From Cercis canadensis (lineage: Eukaryota; Streptophyta; Magnoliopsida; Fabales; Fabaceae): 64,000 nucleotides of DNA. The DNA lies in contig QAOA01000920.1 of assembly GCA_003255065.1 (NCBI GenBank), positions 149,980-213,979 of the forward strand. The letters are read 5' to 3'. The notes under the pieces are model-generated. The model had not been told where the DNA came from, ran no database searches, and was given only the letters and a program-made list of their open reading frames with translations. The position numbers and the translations under genes are program-made. Positions 46,300 through 57,854 of the stretch are shown here, one piece after another. Numbering within the stretch: position 1 is the stretch's first letter; every line of letters starts with the position of its first letter.

Positions 46300-49200
46300 C
46301 CGTTCCTCGCATATGGCACCCTTCGGAGTGGTGCTTATCCTTACCTAGGAACAATAGGGTGGGCCACCTGATATGCAAATGGATCGCCCTATCCCTCCAT
46401 GATAGGTAAGGGAGATATGGATACTAAGCGACACACATATATATTTTATATGCAGTGTAAATATATGGTTTTAAGTATTACAAAGCTTGTCTCGGGGAGA
46501 GGGATTTTAATTACATTTGAAAAAATAAAGTAAGATAAATAAAAGTCTCTTGCTCCTAGCTTGCAGCAAAGCCTTCTCGAGTAAAGCCCCCCAACTTGCC
46601 CATGACCACAATCATTCTCAGTCAAATGTCAAATTGCTCAAGGAAACATCAAATTCGAGTTAAAAGATTCACAACCAAATATCACCATCTCAAGCATATC
46701 TCACCTCAAGCATACAAGAAAGATCCTGAATGACATCCAATAAATAATAACCACAACTTAGAGAAATTAATAACCTAACAATGATTCCAAATCAAACTCA
46801 AAAATGAATTTAAAACAACCACCCCAAAAGGATGACTAACAATTAGCTCTCACACAAGCAAATGCAAAAATTATCAAATTGACATGCCAACAGCTCCCAT
46901 GCAATACTTAGAACCAAGCTAATAACTCACAAAATGGAACAATGAAAAATCAAGAAAAATATCACTCAGACATAATCTAAAACAACCGCATTCAAAATAA
47001 AACTAGAAGCAAGGGAATAATGCAAAAAATCTAGAAATTCCACACATTGAATAAACATATCCTACGATTCTATCAAAGTAAGAATCATGCAAAACGGAGC
47101 TATATAACTCAAATTAGAGACGAAAGACTGAACACTGCCAGAGATAAGGCAACAGTGTCAGATGCAGCAGTGAACAACTATATTCAAATAAAAACTGGGA
47201 GCAAGCTAGACATGAAAAAATTCTAAAAATTATACACATTAAAGATATATGTCTTATGGTTCTATTGGAACAGACGGTTCTAAATTCCAGCCTCTATTGC
47301 TCTAGAAATAATTAAAAAAACTATATGCTCCCAGAGAAAATCAACAGGTCTGATAATGCAGAAAAATAGTCAACTTTAAATTAGAATTGGGAGCAAGGGA
47401 GACATGAAAAAAATATAAAAATTACATACTTTGAAGAAATACATACTATGGTTCTATTGGGATAGATAATGGTAAATTACAAGCTCTATAGCTCCAAAAA
47501 TAATTAAAAGACTACATGTTGCCAAAGAAAATCAACAGGTCTGACAATACAAAAAAACATCCAACTTTAAATTAGAACTGGGAGCAGGGGAGACATGAAA
47601 AGAACCTAAAAATTATATACATTGAATACATACATCTTACGGTTCTAACGAGACCAACATCACTTATTCTGAGCCCTAGAACTCTGTCTAGAAAAAAGAA
47701 GCTGAACGCTGCCGTGCCCACTTACAGACCCGAAAATAACTTAAGCAAATGCTTGTTTATACTAAGACAAAGACTAAACCATTTTGAAACCAAGCCACAA
47801 TAAAGCAAACAATGTATTTCCAATCAAGTCTCAACCCAACCTTGAATCAAACATTATAACAGCCTCAAAACTAGGTGAAATAACATCTAAAAATAAACCA
47901 AGGCAGCATCCCAACAACCTCAAAACAACACAAAAATGGTAAAATGAACTAACCTAAAACTCCTTTGATCATGCATCAAAATATCAACAAAAAGTACCCC
48001 AAAACCCCTTGATCATGCCTTGATAGTAAAGATGATTAATCAAATAACCCTCATTTCAATGACAGGGTAGCAAGTAAATTGACTCCAAATAGCTTCAAAT
48101 TTTAAATCAGAATAGCTACCAAATATCCACCAAGTATACTCAAAACAAAGCTTAAGACAACCATCAATAATCCCATTGCCAAGTCAAAAAATGAATTAGC
48201 AACTCATATAAAAATACCGTGAAAACAATCCCAACTTAGAGTAATAAAATCAGTCACAAAACAGCCAAGCAAAATGGGCCAAGACATCAATGAAATTAAC
48301 TCGAAACTGCAATAGTAAATATGCCAGAATAGCAGTAGTAAGTCTAATGCAAATTTTCTCAAAAACAACTTAAATGTAATCATGAAGAATTGCACTTAGC
48401 CAAAAGAAAATGACATAAGGCAGAATGGGAATGAGAAACAAATCAAACACAGGCTACAAGAGCACAAGATGAAACATTTGTTAGGACCAAACCCCAAAAT
48501 ACACAAAAAATTGATAAAGTAACATTGGGTTGGCAGTAAACAGAAGAAGCTCAAAACAAACATTAGAGAATAATCAAGGATAATAGAACAAAAGATCAAA
48601 CTCATAAATTCCACAGTATGGATTTCAAATCATAACCTATGCTAGACCAGCACTAATGACAAATAAATCAGGGAACCAAAATTCTCAATGTTCATTTAAA
48701 TAGCTATTTTAAGAACTAAACAAATTAGGCTAAATCCTATTTCTAATAAGAGAAGAACATTAACAAAACTTGAACCCAACCTATAACTCAATTGAAACCA
48801 AAATACAGATTAAAGGGAAGAAAAATACAGATAGGATAAATAACGAACCTATAGCTTAAACACATGTAATCCAAATCACCTTTTAGCAACACACATCACA
48901 AATGTAGAATAAAAGCAACAAAGAACCTAGAATTAACGATCATAAAACTAAAACAACTTCATTATACTCATATATATTTATACATTTCAAGAGGAGAAAA
49001 ATGAGAAATCTACCGTTATCCAGCTAGGAGCTCCGTTTCTGGTTCCTTTTCTCTAGCCCAAATCACCAGGAATTTGAACTTATCACCACTGATTTTTCTA
49101 GCAATCAAACGCCCAAGTCTCCTTCTCTTTTTCCTTGTTATTGCTTCACTCCCTCTCTTAGTTCTCTCTTCACACTTCTTTGATTTTCTTTCTCTGCTTC

Positions 49201-49769
49201 CCCTTTTGCTATTTGATGGTTTCCTCTCCTTTGACTATTATTTCTCTCCTTTTTTGTATGCTTTTTTCAGCTCTCTCTCCCTTTCTACACACTATACCCA
49301 TCTCCCTTCAGGAAACTTTATTTTTTCTTGATTTCCCAATCTGCCCTCCAAGATAATTGTTGCATATCCCTTATTCCTTTTTTTAATTTGCTTTGTTTCT
49401 TTATTTGTTTAGTTATTTATTTAAAAAAAATGATAATTCATAGCTTGGACCAATGGGGAGAAAAGGAAATCTATTTCTTGCTCTCCTATTGGCTCTCTTA
49501 GATTGAATGATGCAAAAATTTATTCACAAAACTTACTTATATTTTTTTATCTACTATTTACAAAAATTAGAAAAAAAAAAAAGATTGGTGAAATGAGCTT
49601 AGATAAAATTGGGCTAAGTTAATAATGAATTAGGCCTAGGGTTTACATCATTACAAAAGCCCAAACAAAAAAAAATAAAAATCACTAATTAGAAATTAAG
49701 AATTTATCTCCTTTCTTATTCAAAAAATTTTAAATTATGAAAAGAACTTGACAAAATATGGTGTCTACA
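46300..49769 (-). mobile_element. LTR-like DNA of a Tat/Ogre-type element (tentative)
   Basis: About 3.5 kb without host coding sequence. Read on the minus strand it starts TGTAGACACCATATTTTG at 49769, the kind of LTR start seen in Tat/Ogre elements, followed by GGGCTTTTGTAATG and AGGCCTAATT phrases and CT-rich to AG-rich tracts. It contains the 192-bp tandem repeats. I could not find its other end or a target duplication. The first bases overlap the apparent start of plus-strand gag, so the boundary is uncertain. Confidence 0.4.
47001..47690. repeat. 192-bp tandem repeat, about 3.6 copies
   Basis: Units start at 47001, 47193, 47385 and 47576 with AACTGGGAGCAAGG-type openings, followed by GACATGAAAAAA and a TTCTATTGG-type phrase; copies 2 and 3 also share AATCAACAGGTCTGA. 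The first copy is the most diverged and the last is partial. Confidence 0.88.
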
Positions 49770-50320
49770 ACCCCAGAGAGCACTTGGAAAATTACAACTC
49801 CATCATGCTCCTAAGTGGCACCAATGACAAGCTCATGTGCCGAGCCTTTCCTACTACTATACGCAGAGTAACTCTGCAGTGGTTCTCTAACATCTCTCAA
49901 AATAGCATTTCTAACTTTGATCAAATATATGACCTCTAAGCCCGCTTCTTCGCAAGCATGACCCAAAAAAAAAAATCACCAACTGTCCTAGCCACCCTAA
50001 AGCAAGGGAAAAACGAGTCCTTGAAAGAATATATGAACCGATACACAAAACTTTCCCTTCAGATCCAAGACCTGACTAATTCAATGGTCATGCACGCTAT
50101 CCAAGCAAGTCTCTGACCTGGATGTCTGCCTGAAAACCTAACCCTTAATCCACCAAGAAACTTATTTGAGCTCTTCACCATGATTGCTAAGCACATAAAC
50201 CTCAAAGAGGTGTTGGGCCAAACTGGAAAAAACAAAAACCAAAGACAAAAGATCCCAAGACGAAAGAAAGGGAAGTAGAAGGGAAAAATCCCCCATCCGA
50301 CCTAGATTTGAAATGTCCAC
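49748..50320 (+). pseudogene. Gag fragment of the Tat-type element
   Basis: NPREHLENYNSIMLLSGTND, then MCRAFPTTIRR and WFSNISQNSISNFDQ match the capsid N-terminal region of Tat-type gag. After a TAA near 49937 come KQGKNESLKEYMNRYTKL and, in another frame, FELFTMIAKHINLKE. No zinc knuckle was identified. The true start is lost upstream; 49748 is only where the matching frame opens. At least two stops and one frame change prevent expression. Confidence 0.78.
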
Positions 50321-50939
50321 CCCTTTGAACCAGCGTAGAGCTCGGGTCTTTGAAGAGATATGCATACCAAACAAGCCCAACTCCCACCACCTAAAGAGGA
50401 TGTAGGATTTGACAAAGAGAAATATTATGCTTTTCATAGAGGAAGAGGGCACAATACCAACAATGGTAGACACCTATGTAATCTTATTGAGGACCTCATC
50501 TGGAAAGGGTACTTGCAAAAATTTTGAGTTGAGGTCCCGTCCCCAACCCAAAGACTAATTAGAGATAGCCAACCATTATACAAATCTTCACAGAGACACA
50601 TAAACCCTTGGCCAAACCAAAACCGTCAGAGAAGCCGATCTCCGAACCGACATCAACCAAACCAATAGAAGGACCCAAGGTGAAATGCCATGGGAACTAT
50701 CCATACCATAGCTGGTGGATTTGCCAGAAAGGGTACCTCCAGATCTTCCTGGAAAAGGCATGAACAAGCTGCAGAAAAACATAAAAAAAAAAAAATAGGT
50801 CCTCCATACCACCACCACTCTCATCCGAAAAATAAACCAAAATCAACCATATTCTTCTCTAATGCTAATTATGGGACTATTGATCAAAAGCATAATGATT
50901 TATGGTCATATCATGCTTCATATCCAACTTCAAGGTCTA

Positions 50940-51340
50940 CAAAGTCCTCATCAACCAAGTCAGCTCTGTGGATATCCTTTCTACCATTCTTTCACCTAAC
51001 TCGGCCTTCCCTTCTCCAACATCGAGCACTATCTGAGAACCCTCATGGGATTTTCGGGGACCCAGGTTAAGGTTAAAGGAACTATCACAGTCAAAACCAC
51101 TTTGGGAGACTTCCCCGATCTAGCCAATGATGACGTCAGATTCCTGGTTATTGACTGCCCATCCATATACAATGTCATCCTAAGTGGACCATCCCTTAAT
51201 TGGATCAATGCCATCGTATCCACCAAGCACCTCTTACTCAAATTTCCTATCACCTTAGGAACAATTGGACAAGCTAGAGGAGAGCAGCTCCTAGGCAAAA
51301 CAAGTTATAACATCAATATGTCCATTGACTATTCCAAACC
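50940..51340 (+). pseudogene. Protease region of the Tat-type element
   Basis: VLINQVSSVDILS occupies the place of the aspartic protease motif (family form with DNGSS). The catalytic Asp is Asn and the Gly is Val, so the site is dead. After a frame change, 51045-51340 reads GTITVKTTLGDFPDL, VIDCPSIYNVILSGPSLNW and STKHLLLKFPI, the conserved stretch between protease and RT in Tat elements. Confidence 0.75.
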
Positions 51341-51594
51341 ATAAAAACTAAAAGACACTAACCAGCCTAGTACAAACAGTCAAATTCCCATTAATGAGCT
51401 CGACAACGGAAAAGATAATGCAGGTACCTGACCTGAACCAAAAGGTAAGCTCACAGCACTTTAGGTTGGAAGAAATAGTTATCAGACAATCCAGGTAGGG
51501 TCAAACATCCCACCTGTGAACCTCAAAAAGCTCACCAACCCTTAATAGCAAATGGCAACTTGTTCTCATAGACAGCATCATACATGCCAAGTAT

Positions 51595-52395
51595 TGACCC
51601 AAGTTTTACTTATCATAAACTTGTTATGAACACATGCGCCAGACCGATCATCCAAAAGAAAATAGTACTTGGCCTTGACAAACAAGCAATAATCCAAGAG
51701 GAGGTGCAAAAGCTGCTTGTTGCCGACTTCATCAAAAAGCTACCATAAGCGACCTGGCTATCAAACATAGTTATGGTGAAGAAAGCAGATGGAAAATGAA
51801 GGATGTGCACAAATTTTTTTACCTCAACAAAGTATACCTGAAAGATTCGTATCCCCTCGCAACCATAGAGAAGCTGGTGGACGGAGCATCCTGGTAAAAG
51901 CTCTCAAGCTTCATGGACACATACTCGGGTTACAACTAGAAAAGGATACACCCTAAAGATGAGGAGAAAACAACTTTTATTACCAAGAAAGTCATTTACT
52001 GCTATAGAGTGATGCCCTTCAGCTTGAAGAACACTGGAGCTACCTACCAAAGATTTGTAGACAAGGTGCTGAAAAATCAAATAGGAAGGATGGATGACAT
52101 GCTGGTCAAATCACGATCCGACCTAGAGTACCTGACCGATTTGGAAGAAACATTCGCCAAGCTCAAAAGGCACAACATCCGGTTGAACCCTTTCAAATGT
52201 GCAATTAGAATAGAGGCTGAAAACTGCCTCGGCTTCATGTTGACATACCGAGGAATTGAAGCCAACCTAGAAAAGTGTGAGACCATAATCAAGATGGAGA
52301 CACCAAAAACCAGCAGAGCGATGCAAAGACTAACTGAAAAAATTGCCGCCATCTCTTGATTCATGTCTAGGTCAACAAATTGAGTCCTACCTTTT
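51595..52395 (+). pseudogene. Reverse transcriptase region of the Tat-type element
   Basis: DPSFTYHKLVMNTCARPI opens the RT segment; QEEVQKLLVADFIKKL, DTYSGYN and MPFSLKNTGATYQRF follow. The catalytic block reads GRMDDMLVKS where family members have a YVDD-like motif a few residues later in the alignment, so a small deletion has fused the region. At least four stops (for example near 51747, 51797, 51896 and 51938) break the first half. GFMLTYRGIEANLEK marks the RT C-terminus. Confidence 0.8.
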
Positions 52396-52479
52396 TTTAA
52401 AACACTCAAGCAGATCAAGGACATCCAATGGACCACAGAATGTTAGCAAGCCTTCGACTAACTAAAACAATACATGGTC

Positions 52480-54680
52480 TTACCCACAATCCTCTCCAAG
52501 CCAAAACAAGGAGAAACATTGTACATATACCTAGCCACCAACAACCAGGCTGTCAGCTCAGCTCATGTTCGAGAAGAACACAAAATCCAATTCCCCATAT
52601 ACTATACCAGCTATGTCCTCCAAGGATCGAAACTCAAATACCACAAAATTGAAAAGCTCGCTTATGCCCTTCTCCTCTTAGCCCATCGCCTAAGACCATA
52701 CTTCTAAAATCATCAAATAACATTCCGAATAGACTTTCCAATAAGGAAAGTCCTCCATAAACCCAACCTGGCAAGCCATATGCTCAGCTGGTCAGCGGGG
52801 CTCTCCGAGCATACCTTCTCATACGAGCCTCAGGGACCAATCGAAGCCCAAGTTTTAGTCGATTTTGTAGCATAATTCACTCGAGTAGAAGGACCTAAGC
52901 TTGAAACACTAACCAATTGGACGTTGTCAGTAGATGGATCATCCAACCTCAAAGGAGGAGTGGCGAGAATAATTGTAGAAGGACCAGAAGGAATAATTGA
53001 CGGGTGCCGAACCGTACAAAATTAAACTACTAATTGCAACTAAATTGTAGTATAGGATGCAACCAGTGTCGTCTCCCAAGGATTCACCAGAACAACTAAT
53101 CTTTTAAGAACTTAAGCAAGAACAGAATAAGGGGGGGTTTTGTGTTGAATGCAATATACTAAGAATTAAGAAAGCAGTAAATTGAATTTATCAAATAAGA
53201 GAAAACGCAATCAACTCAAGCAGGCAACCAAACTCTAATCCATCCTTGTTCACTAAAGATAACCTAGATCTGATTTAATTCTTGGTTAAGTGTTACCTGG
53301 AACCCCTAACAATAACACTTAGAATTCCTACTGATTTACCAATCAGGATTCAATTAATCATGGAATTAAGACTCTAGGCAACCGCTCTATATCACTAAAT
53401 CCAGATTAATTTAATAACCGAATTATCCAAGTTAACCATATATTAAAGACCTTTAAAGTATGATTATCAATCTGATTACTGTTATGAATCTAATCAACCG
53501 ATTTAAATTCATACAACTCATGGAATCAAAGTACCATTCAATCACATGAAGAAGGGGAGAAGCAGTAATTCAAATTAAATTAAATCAAACCCGGTTGAAG
53601 CACAGGAACTCTGGATTGTCAAGTTTGGCTCCTCTTGAATTGATTACAAACGAACTTAGCCTTCCATGGAAGACTTGAACACAAAGCAAAGGGGAAAAAC
53701 GAACTAAGCAAAGGAGGCAGCAACAGCTCAAGGAATTTCGTATCTCTCTGGTTCTGTCTATTTGCCTCAACAACTTGAGAATATATACTAGCTGGCTGCC
53801 TCCTCTAGGTTTCCTAATGGTTTCCTAATTACAAAATAAACCTAGTTTCCTAAATTATTAATGGTAAAAACATGATCAAGCCCTAGTGTCATGTGTGCTG
53901 GCCCAAAAACAGATGTTGGCCCAAATAAACATGCTCTGGTCCAATAGGCAGCCCTAAGGAAAGGAATCAATCAATGCTGGGCGGAGTGCTGGGCGGAGCA
54001 GAAAATCTGGACTGCTTGCACGCGAATTTCAGTTGTCAAGACACAAGAATCAGCTTCTGAGCTCTTCATATGAAATGTGGAATTTTCTGTCGGCTTTCCA
54101 ACGAAACTGGAATCACATCAATCGGAAATCTATAGCAAAAGATATGGTGAAAAACGTAAGCAGTGCCAGAATTTAACAGTTAAGCAATTAAAATCTACAA
54201 GCACCAACAAGTCCAAATCTACAAAACATGTCTAAAAGCCATAAAAATCACTAGAAACACACACTAAAAGACTAAGTATAAGAGAAACAAATAGTATAAA
54301 ATAATGTGTTATCAATAATCATCAAGCAATCTTTATGCTTTGAATTCCTTACCTCTAACAACAAAGTAGAGTATGAAGCTCTTATCGCTGGTCTCTATTT
54401 AGTCCTGGAGCTCGGAGTAGAAACACTCAAGGTCCTAAGCGATTCATAATTGGTAACCAGGCAGGTTAAAGGAGATTACCAAGTGAAAAACCTGCAAATG
54501 GCTAAATACTTAGACAAAGTCAAGACCCTAACCTCCAAATTCAAAAAATTTGAAATCAATCACATCCTCAAGAACAAAAAAGCCCGAGCTGACCTCCTTT
54601 CAAAGCTAGCCAGCAGCAAAGAACCGAGAAATAACATAATGATGATACAGGAAAAACTCCTCTACCCAAGCATTGGGTAG
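52480..54680 (+). pseudogene. RNase H and second RNase H-like domains, interrupted by a solo LTR
   Basis: 52480-52735 reads LYIYLATNNQAVSSAHV, then LAYALLLLAHRLRPYF (RNase H after RT). 52915-52997 reads WTLSVDGSSNLKGG, the start of the additional archaeal-type RNase H of Tat elements; its continuation (YEALIAGLYLVLELGVETLK, LVTRQVKGDYQVKN, KKARADLLSKLAS) is at 54315-54680. The solo LTR at 52998-54314 splits the two halves, and the reading frame matches across the insertion once one target-duplication copy is discounted. Other stops, such as near 54448, also break it. Confidence 0.82.
52998..54314 (-). mobile_element. Solo LTR with target duplication ATAAT
   Basis: 1317 bp with TG...CA ends (TGACGGGTGCCGAACCG...GTGTTATCA) and no internal domain. 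ATAAT flanks it at 52993-52997 and 54315-54319. On the minus strand, its likely coding direction, it begins TGATAACACATTATTTTATAC and ends CGGTTCGGCACCCGTCA. The mechanism inferred is insertion of a full element followed by LTR-LTR recombination. Confidence 0.9.
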
Positions 54681-55079
54681 GACGATATATTCAACATAGA
54701 TGACGAAACTTCAACCTAGATCACCCCAATCAAACATTACCTTAAAATTGGAAACTTGCTAAGCAAGAAAGCTGAAGCCCGGAAGCTCCAACGTACTATT
54801 TGCAACTACTATCTAGAGGGAGAGGTTCTTTAAAAAAGAGGTTTTTTACACTCTACTCCTGAAAATGCCTACCACTAGAACAATCTCACTACATTCTACA
54901 AGAGATTCATGAATGCATATGCAGCCATCACATCTAGGTCAAATCTTTGGCAACAAAGACGCTCTGAGCTGGGTACTACTAGTCGACCTTGAGGGCTGAC
55001 TAAGCCAACATGGTGAAAAAGTGTGACAATTGCTAAAGATTTACACATTCATTTGGCACAACCCTCTAACCTCCACACG

Positions 55080-55940
55080 ACGATCAAGCCCTAACCATTC
55101 TGCAGATGGGGACTAGACCTATTGGGTCCCTTTGCAATAGCAACTAGGCAAAAGAAATTTTTTATAGTTGCAACTGATTACTTTTCTAAATAAATCGAAG
55201 TCGAGCCTCTGGCTACCATTATAACAAAAAATGCTAAGAAATTTTTCAAAACTTTCATCATTTGTAGGCTCGGAATCCCACACACAATAACAACGAACAA
55301 TGAAACCTAGCTTGCTGACTCCGTGTTTCACAAATTTTGTGTCGACCTCCACATTAGATTGAACTTCACCTTAGTTGAAAACCCTTAAACAAATGGGCAG
55401 GTGGAAGCAGAAAACTAGATAATACTGGAAGGATTGAAGAAGAGATTGGATCATACCATGGGCAAATGAATTAAAGAACTTTAATAGGTATTATGGTCCT
55501 ACAAAACGACTCCCCAAAACTCCACAGGAGAATCACCTTATAGATTCTCCTATGGAGCTGAAGCCAGTTGAGATCGGCGAATCAAGTTAGAAAGAAAGAA
55601 CTTCGAGGCCGAGCAAAACCAGATTGAAATGCAGGTCAACCTAGAACTGCTAGAAGAAAAAAAGAAAAAGCACGGCTCAAAATGTTATCATACAAGCAAA
55701 GGATAACCATGTATTACAACGCCAAAATAAGACACAGGGAATTCCAACAAGGTGACCTCATCCTCAGGAAAGTCGATGTCACCAGAAGACACCTTACTAA
55801 AGGAAAGCTCGCGCCAAACTAGGAGGACCCATACCGAGTCCAAGAAGTATTGGGAAAGGGAGCCTACAAACTTGTAACCATGGAAGGAAACCAAATCCTT
55901 AGGACTTTGAATGTGACAAACCTTAGGATCTATGAGTTAT
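55080..55940 (+). pseudogene. Integrase region of the Tat-type element
   Basis: Degenerate DDE core: KKFFKTFIICRLGIPHTITTN, and TNGQVEAEN with the Glu of the triad. The Asp positions are blurred by mutation: TNNET stands where family members have a TDNG-type motif, and the first Asp region has stops. The C-terminal domain is better kept: YYNAKIRHREFQQGDLILRK, then PYRVQEVLGKGAYKL and RTLNVTNLRIYEL. There are many stops, so no enzyme is made. Confidence 0.8.
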
Positions 55941-55989
55941 AATGAAGTACATTTTACAAACCCAAAACAAATTAGTCTTTCAAACCGGT

Positions 55990-56190
55990 AAAAATCGAGT
56001 TGAATCAAGGGCCAATGTCCTTTAAGTTAGTAAAAATAAAGCTAAAGATCTTGAGCAATGCCCTTAAGGACCAATGTCCTTCAAGTTGGTAAAAATCGAG
56101 CTAAAGATCTCGGGCAATGCCCTCAAGGACCAATGTCCTTCAAGTCAGAAAAAATAAAGCTGAATCAAGGGTCAATACCCTCAGAAGGGC
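55990..56190. repeat. 59-bp minisatellite, about 3 copies
   Basis: CCAATGTCCTT phrases recur at 56012, 56071 and 56130, separated by GTAAAAATCGAGCTAAAGAT-like sequence. A more diverged fourth unit may extend to 56215. It lies between integrase and the antisense ORF. Confidence 0.85.
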
Positions 56191-56215
56191 CAACATCCCT
56201 TAAAGCCAAAAACAA

Positions 56216-56713
56216 CTGAGCAAAAATATTAAAATTATCCCAAATACAACCAGTGTTCAATTGTACCTCCAGCTAAATTCAATTAACTAACCTTAAGCCC
56301 TTGATTATAATTCAAAGATCAATATCCGGGATAAAACAGTGTTTCAGATACCAAGTCCAAACCAAATAGCTGAGCTAAAGTTTTTGTGGCGTTTCAAATT
56401 TAATGCACCGAGCTAAGTTCTCCAATTATATTTAATTGATAAAATTCTCCAATTGTTTCAACAACTAAATTAAAATCCCCAATCATATTTAAACTTAGCT
56501 CCCTGATAAGAGTTCACCGGTTATATTCATGTCTTTTGAATTATGTTTAGAAAAAGTTATTTAATGTCCGATCTACAACTATTTGGTTATTTTTTAAGTT
56601 ACAAAATCACACTCAAGAAACCAAAACAGATAAAGACAACCCGAGATAAAAATTCTCATTTATCAAGTGTTGAGTACAAAAAGGAAGCAAAATGATTAAA
56701 AAAAATACTATTC
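56216..56713. other. Noncoding part of the Tat-type element
   Basis: AT-rich spacer between the minisatellite and the end of the antisense ORF. No feature recognised. Confidence 0.35.
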
Positions 56714-57854
56714 CTATACATCACCATTAGCTCCATGAACTTCAATGATCACACCGTTGGACGACAAATCAAAATCCTCACCAAACTCATCAATCTTGAG
56801 CTCGGCATCATCTTCGTCCTCTTCATCCTCGCCCACCTTCACCAATTGACCATCCTATACTTTCTTATAATAATCAAAGCCCTCCAAATTAAGATCGGAA
56901 AACTGCAACTCAACTTGCTCTATGGTCAGGTTAAAACCTTTCTCATAGGCAACAACGTAATTTTTCCTAATCTTCTTCTCAGCTCGAGATTTTAGTCTCA
57001 CTTTGGAATGACGAGCTCGATCCTGGTGATGATCCCTTTGATATTGAAGCTCTCTCTCTCTAATCTCAACAGAACAAGCCAAGCCAAGGGTCACCTGCAA
57101 CTTTTCTCTATCAGCAATTAGCTAACTCTCCAACTCCTCATTCCGACCTCTTATCTCATTTATTTTAGAATGGGCCTTTTTTAAGAGCATCCTGAGTTGA
57201 TTCAACCTAAGCCCAAGCATATTCTTCATCCTCTTAGAATTTTTTTATTGTATTATCTATTTTGAATGCTTTCTCCTGTAGTTCTAGAGCCACCACTAAG
57301 TTTCGAGCCACGTTGGATACCAAATGTTTATGCAGTAAAGCATCTGAAGCTTTAGCAACTCTTTCCCGATCTACAGGAGAGATCGTTGAGTCTAGCCTTT
57401 GGTTGCAAGGGAATTGCGTGTTCCAAAAAGATAGACTAGAGTGATTTCTATCGTCCTCGTCCACAAGAGCGAAAAAGAGTTCAAAGTGCCTAACCTCCGA
57501 GTTAGGGTCTGGCCTCAAAAACTTGGACCTCGAAAAGGTTTTTTACCTCTTCGCACCCATATTTTCTTTTTCCCCGAGAAGCAGCGAGAGGATCAGCAGT
57601 ACGAATATCATCACGAGCTTCTAGTCGATGTTCTTCAATAGGAACAAACCTAACTGGCTCAACAACTATCACCTCAGGCACCCCGCTCTTCTTTTGAGCA
57701 GAAATCTTTGCCAGTTTTGACATACGAACCATGTTTGCTTTAGAGATTTTTTCTTCTACAAAAACAAAACGAGGTAGGTTAATGGTCTTAACAAAGTCTA
57801 TTGAAAGGAAAGCAATAAATACCAACCAATCAAGTCCCTGGGTTTTAGCTTGAC

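Noticed and set aside
49748..49769. Firm boundary between the LTR-like DNA and Tat gag
   Set aside because: The last LTR-like bases can also be read as gag (GVYNPREH), so no exact junction is claimed.
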